In this document: positions 6,040-10,605 of the stretch, in pieces
Position numbering within the stretch: the first letter of the stretch is position 1
How the letters are laid out: every line of letters begins with the position of its first letter
Assembly (NCBI GenBank): GCA_010279815.1
Contig: QEOQ01000106.1
Location: forward strand, 428,333-438,937
DNA: 10,605 nucleotides
Source: Brachionus plicatilis
Taxonomy: Eukaryota; Rotifera; Eurotatoria; Ploima; Brachionidae
Direction of reading: 5' to 3'
Translations under genes and position numbers: made by a program
Notes under the pieces: model-generated
Database searches by the model: none
The model's input: the letters and a program-made list of their open reading frames with translations, nothing else
Told to the model about the DNA's origin: nothing

Positions 6040-8628
6040 TCATCTAGGTGTCATGGCGTGTCTTCCTCCATCCACATGAACAAGTTCTCCTGTGATGAAG
6101 GAAGCGTTGTCTGAGGCCAGAAACGCAATTGTATTGGCGACTTCATTGGCAGTGCCAGGACGACCAAGAGCATGAGTGTTCTTGCAGTGTTCTAGAAATT
6201 TTTTGTACTGTTCTTCATCATGTCCAGCTCTTTTGTGAATATTGGTAATTATGACTCCAGGATTTACCGAGTTCACTCGGACCCCTTTGTCCGCCACTTC
6301 AAGAGCAACACATTTTGTGAACTGATCCAGAGCAGCTTTGCTCATGCAATAGGCTAGAACATTTGGAAAGCTCCTACTTCCCGCAACACTTGACACATTT
6401 ACCACACTTCCCTTTGACTCAATCAAATAAGGCAGACAAAGCTGCGTCAAACTTATCACAGACTTTACATTTACATTCATCAAATTTTCATAGTCTTCCA
6501 TCTTTAGGTTATCGATTCCGCCATTTTGTAAAATACCAGCGTTATTGACCAGCACGTCAATACGGCCAAACTTTTCCACACAGCTTTTCAATATCAATTG
6601 CTGAATTTGATTATCTGTTAAGTCGCCCACTATTTGAACAATCTAATTTTTTTTTATTTAGATAAAAAAATTCATTTTGTAAAACAGTATACTTCAAGAA
6701 TACTTATTTAAGGAAAAAAACAAAAAAAGGCATGCAGTTTGTAGCCTGTAGTTTGAATAATACTTAAAAAATACTTAAAATTATTCTCCGAGTATTGAAA
6801 AAAATTGGGAAACACAGGTGATCTATCTTTTCATTTAGATAAAAAATTCATTTTGTATTGCGTAAAACATCAAGGATACCTTTTTGAGAATAAATGCTGC
6901 TTAAAAAGTATACCTAGCTGGTAAAAATATTATCTAAATAAAAAAAAAAAAGGATGCTATTTTTTTTTCTTTTTTTTAATTATCTAAGTATTCTTTAAGC
7001 TAACCATAATTTTTTTTTGAGGAAGATCAATTTTTAATAGAGTATTTTTGGTGAATTCTGAAAAAAAAAACTAAATTTTTAAGAGAAATTTTATTTTTTA
7101 AAAATAATTTTTTATGAAATTTTTTAAGTAAAACTTCAACATTTGGATATTTTTTCAAACTTACTTCCAGAATTTTTTAAAAGTCCAAAATTAAAGTTCA
7201 AGTCCTGACTTAGAATATTTTTTTTTTTAATTTAAAGTTTTTATCTAATGATATGTATTATTGGTGACTTCTGGAATCCTGATAAAAATAATAAAGGATG
7301 CTAAATTTTTTAAACAAAAAGTATATCTAGCTGGTGGTTTCAAGAATCGAGAAAGATCGAGGAAAGGAAGGGTCGAGGAAGAGTTGAAGAACAAAATGTG
7401 TACAAGTTAGTTTTAATTTGTACTGTACTTATATTTTAAGTCCGGACTTGGACTTTAGTTTAAATGACTTAAACTTTAATTTGGGACTTTTAAACAACTC
7501 TGAAAAATATTTTGAAAAAAATGTCCAAATGTTTAGTTTTACTTAAAAAATTTCATTAAAAATTTTTTTTTAAAATAAAATTTCCAAGTATTAAGAAAAT
7601 TTTTTAAAAAAATTCTAGCAGTCTTTATTCTTTAATTTAGATTAAAAATTCATTTTGTATTCTGGAATTCATCAAGAATATTTATTTAAGAAAAAAAATC
7701 TAAGAAAACGAATGCTTTGCTGGCGATTTAAAGAATTTTAAAAAACTCAGTAAAACATTTTAACAATCTTTATTATTTTTAGAAATAAAATTTCGTTTAA
7801 AAATTTAATTTTTTTTCAGAATTCACCAAGAATACTCTACTGAAAATTGATCCTCTCAAAAAAAATTATACTAAGTCGGTGGTATAAAGAACACTTAGGT
7901 AATTAAAAGAAAAAAATTTAGCATCCATTTTTATTTTTATTTCGATAATAAATTCTGTTTTTACTCTGGAATTCATTAATAATATTTAGCTGGTGATTTA
8001 AAAAATTTTTAGAAAAATTATAAAAAAAATTTTAATAACCTTTTTTACTTAGATAAAAAGTTTCTTTTTTGTAACTTGCGGAATACACTAAGAATACTTA
8101 ATCAAAAATTGATTTTCCCAAAAAAATACATTTTCTTAACCGGCGGTTCCAAGGATACTAATAAATATACTTAAAAGTATACAAATAACTTGATAAACCA
8201 GTTTTAACAGCCTTTAATCTTTTGATTTAATCAAAAAAATTTCATATTTTCCGCCAGAATTCACCAAAAATATTTTATTGGAAATTTGTTCTCTCTAAAA
8301 AAGTACAATTAGCTGCTGGTTTATAGAATACTGAAAAATACTTAAAAGTATTAAGTATAAGAGAATGAGGATGATTTTCTGGTCTTAAAATTTTAAAAAG
8401 AAATATTACATTATTTTTGTTTTCACAGAGTTGAACAGTTTCAGCCAAATTTTTTTCATTTCTCCCATTGAGAACTAGCTTTGATCCGAGAGTGGAAAAT
8501 AAGACGGCAGTGGTTTGACCAATGCCCGAACTGGCTCCTAATCAATATCAAATTTTAATCCATCTTAAAAACAATTAAAAAACAAAATTACCAGTTATTA
8601 TGCACACTTTATCTCTAAGAGTCAACAT
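6040..8628 (-). CDS. Short-chain dehydrogenase/reductase C (FabG-like), 3 exons
   Basis: Spliced CDS: exon 1 is 8628-8592 (37 nt), a 54-bp intron 8591-8538 (GTAATT...TTAG), exon 2 is 8537-8410 (128 nt), a 1767-bp intron 8409-6643 (GTAATA...TTAG), exon 3 is 6642-6040, stop TGA. The joins read [10 protein letters not shown] (phase 1) and NKNN-IVQIVGDL (phase 0), giving 255 residues. Seen: TGASSGIG (12-19), R38, NNAG (88-91), N113, S140, Y153, K157 (YCMSK) and C-terminus [13 protein letters not shown]. It is the only one of the three with the standard NNAG. A NADP(H)-dependent FabG-type reductase is expected; the substrate is unknown. The start is the first in-frame ATG, before the LTLRDKVCIITG strand that matches A and B. 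The short exons 1 and 2 rest on splice sites plus alignment to the paralogs; exon 3 is certain. Confidence 0.85.
6954..7927. repeat. Long interrupted inverted repeat
   Basis: The left arm 6954-7219, read in reverse complement, aligns with the right arm 7428-7586 plus 7786-7927. Shared stretches include GGACTT...AACTTTAATTT, TCCAAATGTT, TTTTACTTAAAAAATTTCAT, CAGAATTCACCAA, AATACTCTA and, at the outer ends, AGCATCC. The right arm is interrupted at 7587-7785 by about 200 bp that look like an extra repeat unit bounded by the repeated word TAAAATTTC. The spacer is about 208 bp (7220-7427). Transcribed as part of the SDR C pre-mRNA, the arms could pair into a hairpin of roughly 270 bp. Confidence 0.65.
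7345..7432. repeat. Second copy of the GTCGAGGAA-type repeat
   Basis: GATCGAGGAAAGGAAGG, GTCGAGGAAGAGTTGAAGAAC and then ACAAGTTAGTTTTAATTTGTACTGTACTTATA-like sequence match the right half of the foldback element near 4575-4634 in the same order and orientation. This copy seems one-sided and lies in the spacer of the long inverted repeat. Confidence 0.5.
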
Positions 8629-8666
8629 ATTATAAAAAATTAAAAATAAATTTTATTTTAAAACTT

Positions 8667-8672
8667 TTTATT
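8667..8672 (-). promoter_or_regulatory. Polyadenylation signal of the 149-residue gene
   Basis: AATAAA on the minus strand (plus TTTATT) starts about 9 nt after the stop at 8681, inside the 52-bp gap before the SDR C start codon. Cleavage would therefore fall close to or within the SDR C 5' region. Confidence 0.4.
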
Positions 8673-8680
8673 CATAAAAA

Positions 8681-9130
8681 TTATCCCTCTCTCATTAAAT
8701 ACTTATCCAATCTATTTTGTCTGAATGTCACATGACTTATTTTGAGTCTAGTTTGTTCACAGATGCTTTCAAACTGTTCAAATGTGATGCCAAATTGGTC
8801 ATAGGCATATCTTCTTAGGAAGTTGCGCTTTTTTTTCAAACAATTCTTAATCCGGTCAATCCTGGCCGGATTAAATCTTTGCAAAAAATTTTTAAATCTC
8901 CAAAGTTGGTTCAAGTAGCCAAACCACTGGGCATTAAAGGGTCGATTGAACAAATCGTAAATTTTAAGTTCACCAAAGGTCTGCTTGGACAGCTCTCTCA
9001 TGAACTTTATTGTGTCGGTGACAAGTTTTCTGCACAGTGGTGATCTGAGCTCGACAAGCTCGTTGGCTTGACGATACACTTGTTCAATTTGTTTGTGCAA
9101 ATGCTTGCCTTTAGCTGTGTTTGGAATCAT
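8681..9130 (-). CDS. Unidentified basic, helix-rich protein, 149 residues
   Basis: The frame from ATG 9130 to TAA 8683-8681 gives 149 residues. The frame is open about seven codons further upstream, but that part is a polypyrimidine tract ending in CAG, so ATG 9130, two bases after the putative 3' splice acceptor, is the sensible start. I do not recognise the family. The protein is Lys/Arg-rich and probably alpha-helical, with the pieces HLHKQIEQVYRQANELVEL, FNRPFNAQWFGYLNQLWRF, LKKKRNFLRRYAYDQFG and ISHVTFRQNRLDKYLMREG. It has no signal peptide or membrane segment. Composition and codon use look like a real, conserved gene. If the acceptor is cis-spliced, more N-terminal sequence could exist. 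It is divergent from RAF and in tandem with SDR C. Confidence 0.7.
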   Translation of the reverse strand: MIPNTAKGKHLHKQIEQVYRQANELVELRSPLCRKLVTDTIKFMRELSKQTFGELKIYDLFNRPFNAQWFGYLNQLWRFKNFLQRFNPARIDRIKNCLKKKRNFLRRYAYDQFGITFEQFESICEQTRLKISHVTFRQNRLDKYLMREG

Positions 9131-9311
9131 CGCTGAAAAAAAGTGAATCAAAAGAAAAAGAATTTGAAGTATTTATTCAATGATAAAACGGAAAGTTAAA
9201 CTTGAAATTTTTGAAAAATAAAATTATTTTTTTCTCCAATTTTTTTCTTTCTAGGACTTGATTTATCAAGTCAGTTTCATGCTCTAGTTTTAACACCAAC
9301 GCGCTAAAATT
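9131..9311. promoter_or_regulatory. Divergent intergenic region with two 3' splice acceptors
   Basis: About 180 bp separates the two divergent start codons. Both sides carry a pyrimidine-rich acceptor: TTTTTTTCAG ending at 9133 (minus strand), 2 nt before the 149-residue gene's ATG, and TTTTTTCTTTCTAG ending at 9254 (plus strand), 57 nt before the RAF ATG. No upstream exon fits obviously in the gap, so these are either ends of 5'-UTR introns or trans-splice acceptor sites. No TATA box can be singled out in this AT background. Confidence 0.5.
9255..9287 (+). other. RAF 5'-UTR hairpin and minimal upstream ORF
   Basis: Directly after the acceptor AG, GACTTGAT (9255-9262) pairs perfectly with ATCAAGTC (9265-9272) across a TT loop. 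It is followed by ATG CTC TAG (9279-9287), a two-codon upstream ORF. An in-frame TAA at 9291-9293 shows this leader is non-coding with respect to RAF. Confidence 0.4.
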
Positions 9312-10605
9312 ATGGCTGTGACAGATTTAAATTTTCAGTTTGCTTCTAAACCCAGTTGTGACAAGCTGAATCAGTTGATTGAAAGGGAAAAGAGTCCGGC
9401 ATTTTTGCGCATCTATTTTCCCAATTCGACAGCGGTTGTGGAAAAAAAGGATATTTCTTTGTGCGAGGCCCTGAGTGCAAAGTTAAAAAAAAGAAATCTT
9501 GACATCAGCCAATGTGTTGCTTATATAAAAGATAAAAAGTAAAAGAGATTTTTTGATTTAAATTTTTATTTAATTAATTGGAAAATAAGCATCATTGTTG
9601 ATTGGAATACTCTGGCGTCTTGCATTCATGACAATAATTTGGTCATTAGTGGCACCAATGAGGTTAGACATGTCATACAGCGCAAATTTAACATTAAGGA
9701 TAAATTTTTCTCGTACAAAATATGCGACTCTTGTAAAAGAATATGCAACCAGGGCTTCTTGATATACTCGTGCAAAAACTGCGACATTACCTTGTGCAAC
9801 GATTGTAGGAGCAAAAGAGAGCGGACAGTGTGCTCAAAGGTAAAGAGACAAAAAAACCCGACCATTAAAGCCAGTGCGTCCTCGGTGTTTGTCAAACCAC
9901 GACTCAGTCAAACATGGACTCAAACATTGACCTTGAAACGCAAATTGAACAAGCTGCAGAACAATAGCGAGCAAATTTTGCCAATTGGTCAAATACAGGT
10001 CCAGCCTAGATCAAGGTCACTTAGCGATTCGGACTCCAGGACCATATACGGCTCTCAAATGCTGCACAGGTCAAAGTCACGCGACTCCATGAGCCCAAAA
10101 TTGTCCAAAAAGAGCAAAAAACTGAACAGATGGAGCTCTCTGCTTTCCTGGGAAATTCCACTTTCGCGCATGCAAATACACAAAGATCAAAAAATAGGCT
10201 CCGGTTCCTACGGGGTTGTGTATCAGGGCACTGATTTTTTCCACGGCCTGGTCGCCGTCAAAACAGTCAGCTTTAAAAATCCCACATCGGAACAAATAAA
10301 AGCTTTTCGTAACGAGGTCGCCATTCTGAAATCGACCCGTCACGACAACATACTGCTGTTCATCGGTTGTTTCATGGGCGATCAACTGGCCATTGTAACA
10401 GAGTGGTGTCCAGGCTCTAGTCTTTACAAACATCTGCATGTTAAAGAAGTGGTATGGTCTATGGGTCAGCTGATTGACATTGCCAAACAGACTGCCATCG
10501 GAATGGAGTACTTGCATGCCAAGGACATCATACATAGAGACCTTAAGTCAAACAACATATTCCTCATTCCCAAGGTCAATAATTCGACAAATTTTTTGGA
10601 AAAAG
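9312..10605 (+). CDS. Raf: RAF-family serine/threonine kinase, 5' part
   Basis: Exon 1 is 9312-9538, a 51-bp intron 9539-9589 (GTAAAA...AAG), exon 2 from 9590 is open to the window edge. The join makes Asn in DKN-IIVDWNT. 414 residues are visible. Domains: Ras-binding domain about 31-95, with R33 and R61 at the positions of CRAF R59 and R89 and VDWNT conserved; C1-type zinc domain 103-157; Ser/Arg linker 167-256 with RSRS and RSKS; WEIP 263-266; kinase domain from about 277 with GSGSYG (279-284), VAVK Lys300, E318, gatekeeper T346, HRDLKSNN (D393). The DFG motif and C-lobe lie beyond the window. RAF links GTP-Ras to MEK-ERK at the plasma membrane. Odd points: a Cys replaces the sixth zinc ligand, the RBD loop before DWNT is short, the region before WEIP is not acidic, and residues after FLIPK do not match the usual RAF loop. 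Confidence 0.93.

Larger units (their letters stand above)
6650..8345. repeat. Degenerate ~150-bp repeat array inside the SDR C intron
   Basis: Recurring landmarks in the same order show the unit: TTTAGATAAAAAATTCATTTTGTA (at 6657, 6834 and, with changes, 7636), then GGAATTCATCAAGAATA (7663, with variants near 7816, 7970, 8080 and 8252), then a TTGATCTTCTCAAAAAAA-like stretch, then CTAGCTGGTGGTTT (variants at 6915, 7328, 7986, 8286), then AATACTTAAAAGTAT (8167, 8336) and TTTTAACAGTCTTTA (variants at 7611, 7764, 8200). Spacing between the GAATTC-type landmarks is roughly 115-170 bp. Copies are strongly diverged and some are inverted. I do not recognise the family. Confidence 0.6.
6643..8409 (-). 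other. Second intron of SDR C, 1767 bp, repeat-filled
   Basis: Donor GTAATA at 8409 and acceptor TTAG at 6644-6643 (minus strand), phase 0. No exon-like sequence is seen inside. Nearly all of it consists of degenerate copies of a ~150-bp unit and a long inverted repeat, described separately. Confidence 0.75.

Noticed and set aside
6363..6548. Plus-strand open frame of 61 codons
   Set aside because: Antisense shadow of SDR C exon 3.
6650..8345. CRISPR array or satellite with uniform units
   Set aside because: The repeats are long, strongly diverged, AT-rich, partly inverted and inside a eukaryotic intron; there is no short perfect repeat with unique spacers.
8410..8628. Exons 1-2 of SDR C read as a separate broken fourth SDR copy
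   Set aside because: They end exactly where exon 3 (6642) begins in the paralog alignment, with GT and AG in matching phase, and the sum is a normal 255-residue SDR. A single gene with a long intron is simpler.
9279..9311. Extension of RAF upstream of ATG 9312
   Set aside because: An in-frame TAA at 9291-9293 closes the frame.
9626..9895. Minus-strand open frame of 89 codons
   Set aside because: Antisense to the RAF zinc-domain exon, which is the supported frame.
10077..10535. Minus-strand open frame of 152 codons
   Set aside because: Although long, it is exactly antisense to the RAF linker and kinase domain with its GSGSYG, VAVK and HRDLKSNN motifs; the length follows from the GC-richer coding DNA.

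Overview
The window is nuclear DNA of an AT-rich invertebrate animal. Genes have GT-AG introns, three of them only 51-56 bp long, and AATAAA-like signals follow stop codons. There is a RAF-family kinase and a CR1/Jockey-like non-LTR retrotransposon. Compactness, AT content, tiny introns and an expanded FabG-like short-chain dehydrogenase (SDR) family would fit a monogonont rotifer such as Brachionus. That assignment is a guess; a flatworm or mite cannot be excluded.

Layout. 1-1017: AT-rich DNA with a short ~20-bp repeat and one unidentified minus-strand ORF (313-597). 1018-8628: three co-oriented SDR genes on the minus strand, here called A (1018-3931, 2 exons), B (5101-5930, 2 exons) and C (6040-8628, 3 exons). 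After splicing they encode 253, 257 and 255 residues, all with intact catalytic residues. A's intron (1241-3392) holds a 5'-truncated retrotransposon in the opposite orientation. A foldback element lies between A and B (about 4502-4629). C's second intron (6643-8409) is made largely of a degenerate ~150-bp repeat and contains a long inverted repeat. 8681-9130: an unidentified minus-strand gene of 149 residues whose stop is 52 bp before C's start. 9312-10605: the 5' part of a RAF kinase gene on the plus strand (414 residues, 2 exons seen, running off the window) with Ras-binding, C1-type zinc and kinase domains. It is divergent from the 149-residue gene, with about 180 bp between the start codons.

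How it fits together. The SDR array arose by tandem duplication; B and C are closest to each other. None of the four introns in the three paralogs shares a position with another, which is the most striking observation. RAF and the 149-residue gene probably share a divergent promoter region, and both have a good 3' splice acceptor just upstream of the start codon with no obvious upstream exon, which suggests 5'-UTR introns or spliced-leader trans-splicing. I see no convincing new multi-gene system; the interest lies in intron and repeat evolution and in unusual features of the RAF protein.
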